From: Chitinophaga horti
Lineage (GTDB): Bacteria > Bacteroidota > Bacteroidia > Chitinophagales > Chitinophagaceae
Assembly: GCF_022867795.2 (NCBI RefSeq)
Contig: NZ_CP107006.1
Coordinates: 5,022,001-5,086,000 of the forward strand
Reading direction: 5' to 3'
Length of the DNA: 64,000 nt
Shown: piece by piece, positions 53,179-62,723 of the stretch
How positions within the stretch are numbered: the stretch's first letter is position 1
How the letters are laid out: the number at the start of each line of letters is the position of its first letter
Notes under the pieces: model-generated
What the model saw: only the letters and a program-made list of their open reading frames with translations
What the model was told of the DNA's origin: nothing
Databases searched by the model: none
Position numbers and translations under genes: made by a program

Positions 53179-54261
53179 CTAAAACAACTTCAGCTGCACC
53201 TGCGGCCGCTCAAACAGCGACGTATTAAACTCGAACTTCTCCAGGTTCAGCCCCAGCTTCTTGGTATGTATCCTGAACTGCTGGTGGATCATTTCAGAGA
53301 TGTTACCGCTCCCTTTCATCCTGCGCCCCCATTCGCTGTCGTTCACATGACCGCCGTGAAGGCTTTCCACCATGTGCCATACTTTGTCGGCCCGGTCGGG
53401 AAAGTTTTTATATAACCAGTCGTTGAAGATCAGCTTTACGGCATCGTTCAGACGCGCTACGGTGTAGCCCGCATACTTCGCGCCGTTCTGTGCGGCCATC
53501 TCCAGGATTTGCGGCATTTCATGATCATTGAGGCCGGGGATCAGTGGAGCGGTCATCACCCCGACAGGGATGCCCAAATCGCTGAGATCTTTTACTACCT
53601 TCAGGCGTTGCAGACCGGTGGCGGTACGCGGCTCCATCTTCTGCCGGAGGTCCTCCTGCAGGGTGGTCACCGACACGAACACACAAACCAGGTTATGTTC
53701 GGCCATCTGCTGCAGGATGTATTTATCACGCAATACCAAAGCATTCTTCGTGATAATACCCACTGGCTGTTTATAGTCCAGGGCTATCTGAAGTAACTGG
53801 CGGGTGATCCACATTTTACGCTCCAGCGGCTGGTAACAGTCTGTATTGCCGGAAAGCGAGAGGGGTTTGCACACCCAGTTCTTGTTATCGAGAAACTTTT
53901 TGAGCAGCTCCGGCGCATTCTTCTTCACCACGATCTTACGCTCGAAGTCCAGCCCGGCGCTGAAGCCCCAGTATTGGTGCGAGTTACGGGCATAGCAATA
54001 AATGCATCCATGTTCACATCCCTGGTAGGGATTCATCGAATACCACATCCCTACGTCCGGACTATCCACCTTGTTCACCAGTGTTTTTGCATGCTCTTCG
54101 AAGATTTGCGTAGGCACGTCGGCCTGCCACCACTCGTCGATACCCTCAGCATGCTCCTGGGCGTACTCCCCCTTCAGGAAGCGGTTCTTCGGATTAATCT
54201 GCGCGCCTCTTCCTTTATAATAGGGGTTTTCGGAAGGACTATCATTAAAAGGCAAGGTCAT
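53179..54261 (-). CDS. PA0069-family radical SAM protein
   Basis: The protein has 360 residues from the internal ATG at 54261 (MTLPFNDSPSENPYYKGRGA); the annotated frame can extend 15 residues upstream. GRGAQINPKNRF is the family's N-terminal hallmark. The radical SAM cluster motif is CEHGCIYCYARNSHQYWG (three Cys, C-x3-C-x2-C). Downstream are LSGNTDCYQPLERK and MTAPLIPGLNDHEMPQILE. These proteins are related to spore photoproduct lyase-like enzymes and are often found with DNA-repair genes, but their reaction is unproven. The neighbour is a MutS-like ATPase, 64 bases away, in the same orientation. Confidence 0.9.
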   Translation of the reverse strand: MTLPFNDSPSENPYYKGRGAQINPKNRFLKGEYAQEHAEGIDEWWQADVPTQIFEEHAKTLVNKVDSPDVGMWYSMNPYQGCEHGCIYCYARNSHQYWGFSAGLDFERKIVVKKNAPELLKKFLDNKNWVCKPLSLSGNTDCYQPLERKMWITRQLLQIALDYKQPVGIITKNALVLRDKYILQQMAEHNLVCVFVSVTTLQEDLRQKMEPRTATGLQRLKVVKDLSDLGIPVGVMTAPLIPGLNDHEMPQILEMAAQNGAKYAGYTVARLNDAVKLIFNDWLYKNFPDRADKVWHMVESLHGGHVNDSEWGRRMKGSGNISEMIHQQFRIHTKKLGLNLEKFEFNTSLFERPQVQLKLF

Positions 54262-54324
54262 CTTACTGCTAACAATTTTAGTAAAAATACTAAATTTATT
54301 AGTCACGCAAAATAATTTTTCTCC

Positions 54325-56103
54325 TTAAATGATTTCCATCTGCTGCATGAGGAAAGTAGCATTCTTGTTACGCGCGATGCCTTCACGCATCCGGTAATCG
54401 AAGTGCAGGTCGCCGTTCTCTAAGCTGCTTTCGAAACAACAGTTGCGGATGTAGCCTGGATGCTGTGCTTCCAGCGCCCCCAGTTCCAAATCATGGGTCG
54501 CGATCATGCCCAGGCAATTGTATTGCAGGAAGTGTTTGATCAACCTTATAGAGCCGGTCAGCTTGTCCTCAGAGTTGGTTCCTTTCAGAATTTCATCGAG
54601 GATAATAAAAGCGCGTTCGCCGGTTTTCAGCACGCGGATGATATGTTGCAGGCGCAACAACTCCGCCTGGAAATAAGAAGTATGCCGTGCGATAGAATCC
54701 TTAATACGCATCGACGTCATGATCCGGCACGGACTGCAATTAAAGGTGGTTGCACAAACGGGCGCTCCCTGCGTGGCCAGCAACAGGTTCACACCAACGC
54801 TGCGCAGGAAGGTACTTTTGCCGGACATATTAGATCCCGTAATGATCAGGAATTGCGCGCCCTCGCCCATTTTCACGTCATTCGTTACACATTCGGCCGC
54901 CGGTATCAACGGGTGACCAATAGCGGTGCCGGACACGGTTACGGGGCTATCTTCCACATGCGGGTAAATGTAGTTCGGGTGGTTATACGCAAAGGTGGCA
55001 AAGCTGTTCCGCACTTCCAGTTTTGCAATCACATCCAGCCAGTCGGGCACACGTGTTTTGTAACGCTCCTTCCAACGCTCCATGGCAAAGGCACAGTGGA
55101 GATCGTACAGGAAAAGCAGGTTCACGAAAACGGCTACGAGGATGTTAAGGCGCTGATCGAGTAAGTTGCCCGTCTTCGCCAGTTGCCTCAGTGCCAGGTC
55201 GGCCTCCTCCGCGGTGGTTTTATATTGTTTTAGTTGTGCAGACTGCCACGGGGACTCTCTCACTTGCTGCAACATGTTCGCAAACTTATGTAGGATGCGC
55301 TCTTTGTTACCAAGGTGTGTATACATCTCGTTCACCTTTTTTACAGCGCTGCCAATCATCAAACCATTTATGATTAATAGCAGTGACGAAGGCAGGTAAC
55401 TACCCGTAATGCCGTAATACACGAACGACGCGATCAACAATACCGGCAACAAATAACTGGCGATGCGCAGCCCCGTTTTACCGGCAAACTGCAAAGGCAT
55501 ATCGAACCACTTACGCAACGCAGCCACATCGTCCTCCTTCTCCTGCGCCATAATCGCCTGTGCTGCATACAGCTGGCGGAAGTCGAGTTGCGGGGCCAGT
55601 TCTTTCACTGCTGCCTGCAACTGGTGTACGCTTTCCACGCTGTTGGATGATCGTTTCAGCGCATCCGCCAATGCTCGTTTGCCCATGAGCGTGCCGGTGC
55701 GGTTAATATGCTGAAACACGGACGAAGGGCCGAACACGTCGAGGTCACCTGCGAAGTCGTGTTGCTCGTCCTGGAACTCCGCACCGTCCGGAAAGGTGGC
55801 TACGTGTTTGGTCGCCAGCAATAATTCTTTTTCGTTGAGATCGAGCAGGGTTTTGGACAACAACAACTTATCCTGTGTGCGTTGGTAACGAACGAGTGAG
55901 AAGATAAATAGTACGACGAGGCCGAGGATGACGAGCAGCCATATCCCGTTAAAATCATGATGCACATACTCATAACCTGCCGTAATCATCAACAGGAAAC
56001 ACAGTAGCCGCCCCCAGCTCAGCAACCTTAGCTGTCCTTCGAATTGTTTGATCTGCTGGCCGAAATGTTGTGTCTTTTGCTGGTAAGTATGTGCCGGGTT
56101 CAT
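54325..56103 (-). CDS. MutS-family ATPase with predicted membrane segments
   Basis: The protein has 592 residues from the ATG at 56103 (MNPAHTYQQKTQHFGQQIKQ). A longer frame to 56220 is rejected because it runs through a terminator hairpin. Two hydrophobic segments near the N-terminus (about 30-70: LLCFLLMITAGYEYV, WLLVILGLVVLFIFSLV) and another pair near residues 210-245 look membrane-spanning. The C-terminal domain is a clear MutS ATPase: Walker A ITGSNMSGKSTFLRSVGVNL, Walker B AFIILDEILKGTNSEDKL and the signature SYFQAELLRL. The N-terminal mismatch-recognition domain of true MutS is absent. Such MutS-related proteins are common in Bacteroidetes; their role is not established and need not be mismatch repair. 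Confidence 0.85.
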   Translation of the reverse strand: MNPAHTYQQKTQHFGQQIKQFEGQLRLLSWGRLLCFLLMITAGYEYVHHDFNGIWLLVILGLVVLFIFSLVRYQRTQDKLLLSKTLLDLNEKELLLATKHVATFPDGAEFQDEQHDFAGDLDVFGPSSVFQHINRTGTLMGKRALADALKRSSNSVESVHQLQAAVKELAPQLDFRQLYAAQAIMAQEKEDDVAALRKWFDMPLQFAGKTGLRIASYLLPVLLIASFVYYGITGSYLPSSLLLIINGLMIGSAVKKVNEMYTHLGNKERILHKFANMLQQVRESPWQSAQLKQYKTTAEEADLALRQLAKTGNLLDQRLNILVAVFVNLLFLYDLHCAFAMERWKERYKTRVPDWLDVIAKLEVRNSFATFAYNHPNYIYPHVEDSPVTVSGTAIGHPLIPAAECVTNDVKMGEGAQFLIITGSNMSGKSTFLRSVGVNLLLATQGAPVCATTFNCSPCRIMTSMRIKDSIARHTSYFQAELLRLQHIIRVLKTGERAFIILDEILKGTNSEDKLTGSIRLIKHFLQYNCLGMIATHDLELGALEAQHPGYIRNCCFESSLENGDLHFDYRMREGIARNKNATFLMQQMEII

Positions 56104-56182
56104 GTTGTTTGTAAACTGGTGATGCGGCAAATTAAGGGAATCGCGCCAGTGCGGCAAATGCGACGCGCAAATAGTTGGTTCA

Positions 56183-56216
56183 CAAAAAAGCCACCGGCCC
56201 AATCGGCACCGGTGGC
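56183..56216 (-). terminator. intrinsic terminator after the lipoprotein gene
   Basis: GCCACCGG at 56190-56197 pairs perfectly with CCGGTGGC at 56209-56216. On the minus strand the hairpin is followed by TTTTTT (complement of 56184-56189). It lies 33 bases past the stop codon of the 237-residue lipoprotein gene. Confidence 0.9.
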
Positions 56217-56248
56217 ACATACCAAATCCTAATACAAATTACTTACTG

Positions 56249-56962
56249 TTAGTTCACGATATTCCGGCTATCGATATCTTTCCCATATTTCTCTTTGGCA
56301 GCCCTGGCGGCGCCGGATACGAGGCGTATTAATTCGTAGGCAGAAACAGGCCTGTCCTTATACACCCCCACCGTTTCATCGGTCTGAACAGGATAGTATA
56401 ACGCCCGGCCGCCCGGATTAGTAGCAATAAACGCCAACTGGAGCCCCGGCACCGTCACCAGTCCAAAGGCTTGCCCCTGGCTAAGCTTCCGCGCATTGTC
56501 CAGGACCTTTGCATGCCCCTGGTCGAAGCCGGCAATCTGCCAACGTTCGCTCATACCGGCAATCTTAACCGTCGATTTGATAGCGCCGCCTACCGCCAGC
56601 GGGTACACCAGTTCCTGCTGACTGGTTTCCTCATAACGGCTTAGGGGATTGAGAGAGTCGCCTGCCACGCTGCTATCAGCGGCCAGCAATTTGTCGAAGC
56701 TGAGTACCTGCAACTTTACGGGTTCTTCAGCTTTCGCTTCTTTGGCTTCAGCGACGGAGGCAAAGCCAAAGGTTTTAACGGTGGCATCTGTCACCTGCTG
56801 CAGGTCGCGCAGCGCCACTTCTACTGCTTTCTGCGGAGAGTTCATCACCACGCTGGTATCATTTGCGCCGCCGTTACCACCGGAGGAACCGGCCGTACAG
56901 GCCATCATCCAAAGGGAGAGGGCCGCCGGCAGCAGGGTGTATATCTTTTGATAATGTTTCAT
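56249..56962 (-). CDS. unrecognised lipoprotein next to a papain-like protease
   Basis: A 237-residue protein with a lipoprotein signal (LPAALSLWMMACTAGSSGG; the Cys would be acylated), followed by a Gly/Asn-rich linker. The body is mixed alpha/beta and has no recognised family. It includes LQVLSFDKLLAADSSVAGDS and LAFIATNPGGRALYYPVQTD. It starts 19 bases after the stop codon of the protease gene and shares its terminator, so the two form an operon. It could be a partner, inhibitor or substrate of the protease; this is inference from position only. Confidence 0.7.
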   Translation of the reverse strand: MKHYQKIYTLLPAALSLWMMACTAGSSGGNGGANDTSVVMNSPQKAVEVALRDLQQVTDATVKTFGFASVAEAKEAKAEEPVKLQVLSFDKLLAADSSVAGDSLNPLSRYEETSQQELVYPLAVGGAIKSTVKIAGMSERWQIAGFDQGHAKVLDNARKLSQGQAFGLVTVPGLQLAFIATNPGGRALYYPVQTDETVGVYKDRPVSAYELIRLVSGAARAAKEKYGKDIDSRNIVN

Positions 56963-56981
56963 GATCGTTTCTTTTTAGGGT

Positions 56982-57563
56982 TTAACGGAATTTAAAATCA
57001 AACATCGTTCTCCAATGGTCCGAGCTGCCGGAATTACTGTACTCCTGGTACGTAATAGACCTGTCAGTACCCTCGCACGGCGCCCATGGATCTCTTAAAA
57101 AGAGATAGTTGGAACTCCCGATCGTGGCATAGCCATATATCACCAATACGTGTCCTACACCGCCCGTTTTAGGACCATAAGCATAAGCCAGCGGCTGTTT
57201 GCGGCAGTAGATGTATTTGGTAATGCTATCCCAGGGCAGCGGCGCGGTAGACTCCCGGAAGTTAAAGCCACTTTCAGAGAACATCGTCCAGCCGGGAGAA
57301 TCGCAGGCAGCGTTTTTCGGACAGTTGCCTGTACAGCAATCCGTTCGTCCGAAACGTTGGTTGGCCAGGTCGCACTGCTGCACACCGTGGCCTAGAAAAG
57401 TGGTGATCATTTGTGTAGTAGCGGCCCAACACCAGTTATTCGTTTGCTGCGAAATGAGCGGAACCGGTTGGGACCCTACATTGGCCGGCTTACAACAAGC
57501 CGACAGGTAAAGGCAAAGGCCCAGTAGCATGGAGGCCTGCCAATGAAACTGCATGTTTTTCAT
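56982..57563 (-). CDS. papain-like cysteine protease (C39/C70-like), exported
   Basis: A 193-residue protein with an export signal ending in LCLYLSACC, so a lipoprotein is likely. The mature part has the papain-type nucleophile in QTNNWCWAATTQMITTFLG (about residue 45), the His in GGVGHVLVIYGYAT and an Asp in FLRDPWAPCEG. The NWCWAA motif followed by GHV and RDPW is shared by the AvrRpt2/C70-like and C39-like groups. Several further Cys residues (DCCTGNC, CDSPG, YCRK, PCEG) suggest disulfides, as expected outside the cytoplasm. It lies upstream of a lipoprotein gene in the same operon. Possible roles include peptide processing or antagonism; the substrate is not known. Confidence 0.8.
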   Translation of the reverse strand: MKNMQFHWQASMLLGLCLYLSACCKPANVGSQPVPLISQQTNNWCWAATTQMITTFLGHGVQQCDLANQRFGRTDCCTGNCPKNAACDSPGWTMFSESGFNFRESTAPLPWDSITKYIYCRKQPLAYAYGPKTGGVGHVLVIYGYATIGSSNYLFLRDPWAPCEGTDRSITYQEYSNSGSSDHWRTMFDFKFR

Positions 57564-57694
57564 TGAGGTTACTTTTGAAGTTAACAGATAAAACGTGGTT
57601 ATGCAACTCGACGACCTTATAAAGTTAAGCTGTTATTCAATAGCATGCGCAAAGCGCGTTATGACATGGAATTTGGGTAGAGACGATCGCGCTA

Positions 57695-57780
57695 TAAAAC
57701 ATCATTGCGAATAAAATGAAGCAAACCACCGCATGATTCTACACGAAGTTGGCTTCATTTCATTCGCAATGTCGAAGAAA
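57695..57780. repeat. second copy of the palindromic intergenic element
   Basis: ATTGCGAATAAAATGAAGC (from about 57704) is mirrored by GCTTCATTTCATTCGCAAT (to about 57770) with one mismatch, leaving a loop of about 25 bases. The copy shares GAAGTTGGCTTCAT with the element at 15797-15916. It sits between the mutase and protease genes. The clear outer 10-base inverted repeat of the first copy was not found here. Confidence 0.5.
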
Positions 57781-57790
57781 ATTGATATGT

Positions 57791-60700
57791 CTACATATTC
57801 CTCCTATACTGCCCACCCACTTCATACAAAGCGTGCGTGATCTGCCCGAGGGTACAGTACTTCACAGTTTCCATCAGTTCCGCAAACAGGTTTTCATTAC
57901 GAATAGCCGCCTGCTGCAATTGCTTCAGCATGGCTGCACTTTTATCTTCATGACGTTGTTTGAAGGTTTCAACAGCCTGTATCTGGTATTGTTTTTCTTC
58001 ATTTGTTGAACGGATCACTTCTGCCGGGATCACGGTGGGAGAGCCATTCTTGTTCAGAAAAGTATTCACGCCGATGATCGGGTATTCGCCGGTGTGTTTC
58101 AGCGATTCATAGTACAGGCTTTCTTCCTGGATCTTGTTACGCTGGTACATCCGCTCCATCGCACCCAATACGCCGCCACGATCGGTAATGCGATTGAACT
58201 CCATCATCACGGCCTCTTCCACCAGGTCAGTGAGTTCTTCGAGGAAGAAGCTGCCCTGGTTCGGGTTCTCGTTTTTAGCAGTACCCAATTCGCGGTTGAT
58301 GATCAACTGGATGGCCATCGCTCGACGTACACTTTCTTCTGTAGGCGTGGTAATCGCCTCGTCGTACGCGTTCGTGTGCAGGGAATTACAGTTATCGTAG
58401 ATCGCGTACAGCGCCTGCAGCGTGGTACGAATATCATTAAAGTCGATCTCCTGCGCGTGCAGACTACGACCGGAAGTTTGAATGTGGTATTTCAGCTTCT
58501 GCGAACGATCGTTGCCTTTGTATTTCTGTTTGATGGCTTTTGCCCAGATGCGACGTGCTACACGACCGATCACCGCATATTCAGGGTCCATGCCGTTGCT
58601 GAAAAAGAAGGACAGGTTCGGTGCAAAATCATCGATATGCATGCCGCGGCTCAGGTAGTACTCTACGTAAGTAAAGCCGTTCGCCAGCGTGAACGCCAGC
58701 TGGGTAATCGGGTTGGCACCCGCTTCCGCGATATGGTAACCGGAGATACTTACAGAATAGAAGTTCCTTACTTTCTCACTGATGAAAAACTCCTGCACAT
58801 CCCCCATTAATTTCAGGGCGAACTCAGTGGAGAAGATGCAGGTGTTTTGCGCCTGGTCTTCTTTCAATATATCCGCCTGCACGGTACCACGAACGGTGCT
58901 CAGTGCATGCGCTTTTATCTTTGCATAGACTTCCGGCTCGAGTACATCGCTGCCTGAAACGCCGAGCAGCGCGAGCCCGAGGCCGCTGTTGCCATGCGGC
59001 AAATCGCCGTTGTACGAAGGCAACGGATGGTCGTTAAATCGTTGCTGAATGGTGGCGCGTACTTTATCCTGCAGCCCTTCTTTCTCAATATATAACTCAC
59101 ACTGCTGATCGATTGCGGCATTCATAAAGAATGCCAGCAGGATCGGGGCCGGACCATTGATCGTCATCGAAACAGATGTTTTCGGATCGCAGAGATCGAA
59201 GCCGCTGTATAGTTTTTTGGCATCATCCACGGTAGCAATGCTTACGCCAGAGTTGCCGATCTTACCATAAATATCCGGCCTTTCAGCAGGATCTTCACCA
59301 TAGAGTGTTACACTATCAAACGCGGTAGACAACCGTTTTGCCGGCTGTTCTACCGATACATAGTGGAAACGTTTGTTCGTACGCTCCGGACCACCTTCGC
59401 CGGCAAACATACGGGTAGGATCTTCACCTTCCCGCTTCAGCGGAAATACGCCTGCAGCATAAGGAAACTCACCGGGCAGGTTTTCGGTCAGCTGCCAGCG
59501 CAGGATATCACCCCAGTCACTAAACTTCGGCAGGCTTAATTTCGGGATGCGCGATTGCGACAAACTGCTACTGAACAGGGGCAGCTTTATCACCTTATCC
59601 CTCACCTGGAAGGCGTAATGATCGGCAGTATATTTTTTTACGAGCTCATCCCAACCGGTGATGAGTGCTTTACACTCCGGGGCCAGTTGTTGTTGCAGAT
59701 GTTCGCTTACTTCTTTTAGCGCCGCATTATCTTTAAAAGCATCCATGGCCAATACGCCGGCGGTTTTATACCACTGGCTGGCAATGGCGCTCTGTTCTTT
59801 CACCCACTTGCCGTAATCCCCGATCGTACTTACGATTTCGGCCAGGTAACGCACCCGTGAAGGTGGAATGATCGCATCTTCCAGGTTGCCGCTGCTGCCG
59901 CCTTGTTTATGTTCGCTGCCAAAGCTGATACCGACCTTCTCTTCCACCACCTTCATTAAGGTATCGAACAGGATGTTACAGCCGGTATTGTTAAACTTGG
60001 AAGCAATCGTACCCACGATCGGCAACTCTTCGTCTTTAGCGCTCCACAGGCCGTGGTTGCGCTTATATTGTTTACGCACGTCGTGCAGGGCATCGAGCGC
60101 GCCGGCTTTATCAAATTTATTGATGGTGATCACATCCGCATAATCGAGCATGTTGATCTTTTCCAGCTGGGAAGCGGCGCCGTATTCGGGCGTCATCACG
60201 TATAAAGAAAGATCGCAGTAATCGATGATCGCCGTATCGCTCTGGCCAATACCGGAGGTTTCGAGGATAATAAAATCGAACCCTGCCAGTTTACAGATAT
60301 CGATCGCTTCCTGGATGTGTTCACTGATCGCCTTATCGCTTTCGCGGGTGGCCAGGGAGCGCATGTAGGCACGGGGATGGTGAATACTGTTCATGCGGAT
60401 ACGGTCGCCCAGCAGAGCGCCGCCCGTCTTTTTCTTGGAGGGATCGACAGAGATGACTGCAATGGTCTTATCATCATAATGATATAAAAACCGGCGCACC
60501 AGCTCGTCGGTCACGCTGCTTTTACCGGCACCGCCTGTACCGGTAATACCCAACACCGCCACGGGGTGCGCACGCTCCTCTTCTTCTTCCAGTCCGGCCG
60601 CCGCCATTTTCTTTTGTAATTGCGGCACTGGCTGACCGTTTTCCGCCTGTGTAATAGCACGGGCAATCAGCGGCGCATCGGCCACTTCTATTTTACGGGC

Positions 60701-61135
60701 AATCGCCGGCAACGGAAAGTCACACTGGCGAATAAGGTCTTCGATCATCCCTTCCAACCCCATGTTACGCCCGTCGTCCGGAGAGTAGATGCGTGAAATG
60801 CCGTAAGCATGCATCTCTTCAATCTCCACCGGCAAAATGGTGCCACCACCACCGCCAAATATCTTGATATGACCACAGCCTTTCTGCTGTAACAGGTCAT
60901 ACATGTACTTAAAAAACTCGACGTGACCGCCCTGGTAGGAGGTTACTGCAATACCCTGCGCATCTTCCTGGATGGCGCAGTCAACGATTTCGGCGGCCGC
61001 ACGGTTATGGCCCAGGTGAATCACTTCTGCACCTTTCGACTGCATAATGCGGCGCATGATATTAATGGCCGCATCGTGCCCGTCGAACAGAGAAGCGGCT
61101 GTAACAATACGTACGTTGTTGATTGGTGTATACAT
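57791..61135 (-). CDS. icmF: fused isobutyryl-CoA mutase (IcmF)
   Basis: The protein has 1114 residues from the ATG at 61135 ([20 protein letters not shown]). It has three parts. The B12-binding domain (about 5-140) has the [15 protein letters not shown] lower-ligand motif. The MeaI-type G-protein chaperone (about 190-430) has P-loop [18 protein letters not shown] and NKFDKAG. The mutase barrel (about 520-1070) starts [18 protein letters not shown] with [20 protein letters not shown]. This order defines IcmF rather than methylmalonyl-CoA mutase, which has the B12 domain C-terminal. The enzyme interconverts isobutyryl-CoA and n-butyryl-CoA using adenosylcobalamin, with built-in GTP-driven reactivation. 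It is a single gene. Exact substrate preference (isobutyryl versus pivalyl) cannot be judged. Confidence 0.93.
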   Translation of the reverse strand: MYTPINNVRIVTAASLFDGHDAAINIMRRIMQSKGAEVIHLGHNRAAAEIVDCAIQEDAQGIAVTSYQGGHVEFFKYMYDLLQQKGCGHIKIFGGGGGTILPVEIEEMHAYGISRIYSPDDGRNMGLEGMIEDLIRQCDFPLPAIARKIEVADAPLIARAITQAENGQPVPQLQKKMAAAGLEEEEERAHPVAVLGITGTGGAGKSSVTDELVRRFLYHYDDKTIAVISVDPSKKKTGGALLGDRIRMNSIHHPRAYMRSLATRESDKAISEHIQEAIDICKLAGFDFIILETSGIGQSDTAIIDYCDLSLYVMTPEYGAASQLEKINMLDYADVITINKFDKAGALDALHDVRKQYKRNHGLWSAKDEELPIVGTIASKFNNTGCNILFDTLMKVVEEKVGISFGSEHKQGGSSGNLEDAIIPPSRVRYLAEIVSTIGDYGKWVKEQSAIASQWYKTAGVLAMDAFKDNAALKEVSEHLQQQLAPECKALITGWDELVKKYTADHYAFQVRDKVIKLPLFSSSLSQSRIPKLSLPKFSDWGDILRWQLTENLPGEFPYAAGVFPLKREGEDPTRMFAGEGGPERTNKRFHYVSVEQPAKRLSTAFDSVTLYGEDPAERPDIYGKIGNSGVSIATVDDAKKLYSGFDLCDPKTSVSMTINGPAPILLAFFMNAAIDQQCELYIEKEGLQDKVRATIQQRFNDHPLPSYNGDLPHGNSGLGLALLGVSGSDVLEPEVYAKIKAHALSTVRGTVQADILKEDQAQNTCIFSTEFALKLMGDVQEFFISEKVRNFYSVSISGYHIAEAGANPITQLAFTLANGFTYVEYYLSRGMHIDDFAPNLSFFFSNGMDPEYAVIGRVARRIWAKAIKQKYKGNDRSQKLKYHIQTSGRSLHAQEIDFNDIRTTLQALYAIYDNCNSLHTNAYDEAITTPTEESVRRAMAIQLIINRELGTAKNENPNQGSFFLEELTDLVEEAVMMEFNRITDRGGVLGAMERMYQRNKIQEESLYYESLKHTGEYPIIGVNTFLNKNGSPTVIPAEVIRSTNEEKQYQIQAVETFKQRHEDKSAAMLKQLQQAAIRNENLFAELMETVKYCTLGQITHALYEVGGQYRRNM

Positions 61136-61305
61136 AATAACGTGTTTGCGGAAAGCTGCATGGGCAGCGCAAGATTGCAAGTTACGAAAATAAGGGCCAG
61201 GGGGGCCACAAATGCAAACAGGTCGCAGATTTAGAATTGATTAAAGCAAGCGTTATTGTCGTTGGATAAATATTAAACATTCACGCGCATCGCTGAATGG
61301 GCACA

Positions 61306-61343
61306 AAGAAAAATCCCCTGCGTCGATAAAAGCGCAGGGGATT
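61306..61343 (-). terminator. intrinsic terminator downstream of the NUDIX regulator
   Basis: AATCCCCTGCG at 61312-61322 pairs perfectly with CGCAGGGGATT at 61333-61343. On the minus strand the hairpin is followed by TTTTTCTTT. The nearest upstream gene ends about 500 bases away, so the transcript has an unusually long 3' part, or another RNA starts in between. Confidence 0.85.
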
Positions 61344-61846
61344 CATACAAATAGAAAGCTGTAATGATTAATTAGTGAAACTAAAGTTCACAACGTGGAA
61401 TTTACAATCAGTTAAATAAAGTGGAATTTATAAAAGCAAAACGGTTGATATAAAATCTTGTCTGAATACGCTATATGATAACGTTCCTTTAAGCTATTTA
61501 AATTTTGGTTACTTGAATGTCTCTCTGGTCTCTGCTGGTCGAAAATATACTTACTTTCTTTGGTTGCGTATATTTAACACAATCTTAATTCTTTTTTCCT
61601 TATAAACAAACTTTTATTTCAATAATTACTGAAAATTCTATAAAAATCATCAGACCTGATACTTTCATCACATACCTTATAACGCCGCTTCACCAATACA
61701 GTAAAGCATTTCAGCAAGAAAAAGGAAGCAAAACCGGGCTTGTTGAGAAGTTAAAAAAATATCAGGCCAAAAATGACATTTTTAGCGTTTTTCGTTCACC
61801 CGGACTAAACGAAGGGGGCCTTTTAGGGGTGTTTTGATTACACTTA
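61344..61846. other. A+T-rich gap without a recognised gene
   Basis: No credible ORF is seen on either strand. A 10-base direct repeat GTGGAATTTA occurs at 61395-61404 and 61421-61430 (26-base period). The stretch ends in the strong terminator at 61306-61343, so a minus-strand small RNA is possible. No conserved RNA family was recognised. Confidence 0.35.
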
Positions 61847-62545
61847 TTAAAAACCAAGGGTCTTTTTTGTCCGGAGGTCATACTTGCCTGCATCAAACTT
61901 ATACAGCCGTGCCGGACGGTGCGGAACGCTGTCTTCCTCCTCATTTAAGTCGACAAGTATATCCATATTAAAGAACTTTTTGCGGAAGTTGCGACGGTCG
62001 AGTTTCACGTCCAGAATGGTTTCGTAGAGGTGTTGTAAGGTACGCAGGGAAAACTTTTCGGGCAGCAGATCGATGCCGATGGGACCGTCGATTACTTTGT
62101 GCTGCAGCCGGCGGTAACAGGTGTCGAGCATTTCTTTGTGATATGGCAACAGGTTCGGCAATCGCTTGAGGGAATGCCATCGCAAAGTGCCTTTAAACGG
62201 TGCCTGCGCGGCGTTCACCAGACTGTAATAAGCGACGGAAACAAGGCTGCCTACCGGGTGCCGGTGCACGGTACCAAATGCGTGTACCTGCTCCAGCTCC
62301 AGACCACTAAAGGCGGCGTGCGGGGCTAATACGCGCCAGGCAGCTGAGGATAACGTTTCTTCGGGCTGCACGGTATCGCCGGGCAACATCCAGCACCCCT
62401 GGTGTTCGGGTTCCAATGATGGTAGCAATAATACTTTCAGCGTTTCGTCCTCCCAGCCAAAAATCACACAGTCTACGGAAACCGCCATTTTAAAGTGCTC
62501 TCGTGCATCCCCGGTGGAGGGATTCGCTGCGGTGTATGTGTTCAT
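61847..62545 (-). CDS. NUDIX-fold transcriptional regulator (NrtR/AraR-like)
   Basis: The protein has 232 residues from the ATG at 62545 (MNTYTAANPSTGDAREHFKM). The N-terminal NUDIX domain (about 20-140) begins VDCVIFGWEDETLKVLLLPS. Its NUDIX box region is GDTVQPEETLSSAAWRVLAP, where the catalytic REXXEE glutamates are missing, so hydrolysis is unlikely. The C-terminal part (about 145-220) holds a winged-helix of the type in NrtR (SLRTLQHLYETILDVKLDRR, then NFRKKFFNMDIL). In Bacteroidetes such proteins sense a sugar or nucleotide-like ligand and repress catabolic genes. The regulon is not visible. The gene follows the amidohydrolase in the same direction after about 180 bases. Confidence 0.85.
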   Translation of the reverse strand: MNTYTAANPSTGDAREHFKMAVSVDCVIFGWEDETLKVLLLPSLEPEHQGCWMLPGDTVQPEETLSSAAWRVLAPHAAFSGLELEQVHAFGTVHRHPVGSLVSVAYYSLVNAAQAPFKGTLRWHSLKRLPNLLPYHKEMLDTCYRRLQHKVIDGPIGIDLLPEKFSLRTLQHLYETILDVKLDRRNFRKKFFNMDILVDLNEEEDSVPHRPARLYKFDAGKYDLRTKKTLGF

Positions 62546-62723
62546 AATCGTGGAATGTTCAACGGATATCGTATCCGGGGCAATAACAATAACTAACAAA
62601 AGATAATCAATTTTCGACAGATGGCATGGGCCATATTTTACACTTATCCGGCAGCGTACGTCTTTCCCGGCGGAAGCAAACTCGCGTACACTGCTTTTAA
62701 ACGATGAAGGTACAGGTGATTTA

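Noticed and set aside
56104-56220. N-terminal extension of the MutS-like protein
   Set aside because: The extension runs through a perfect terminator hairpin and has an implausible composition (MCHRCRLGRW).
61185-61212. Promoter of the icmF gene (TTTG and TATTTTCG)
   Set aside because: The -7 box has a mismatch and neither TTTG copy is at the expected spacing (16 or 22 bases).
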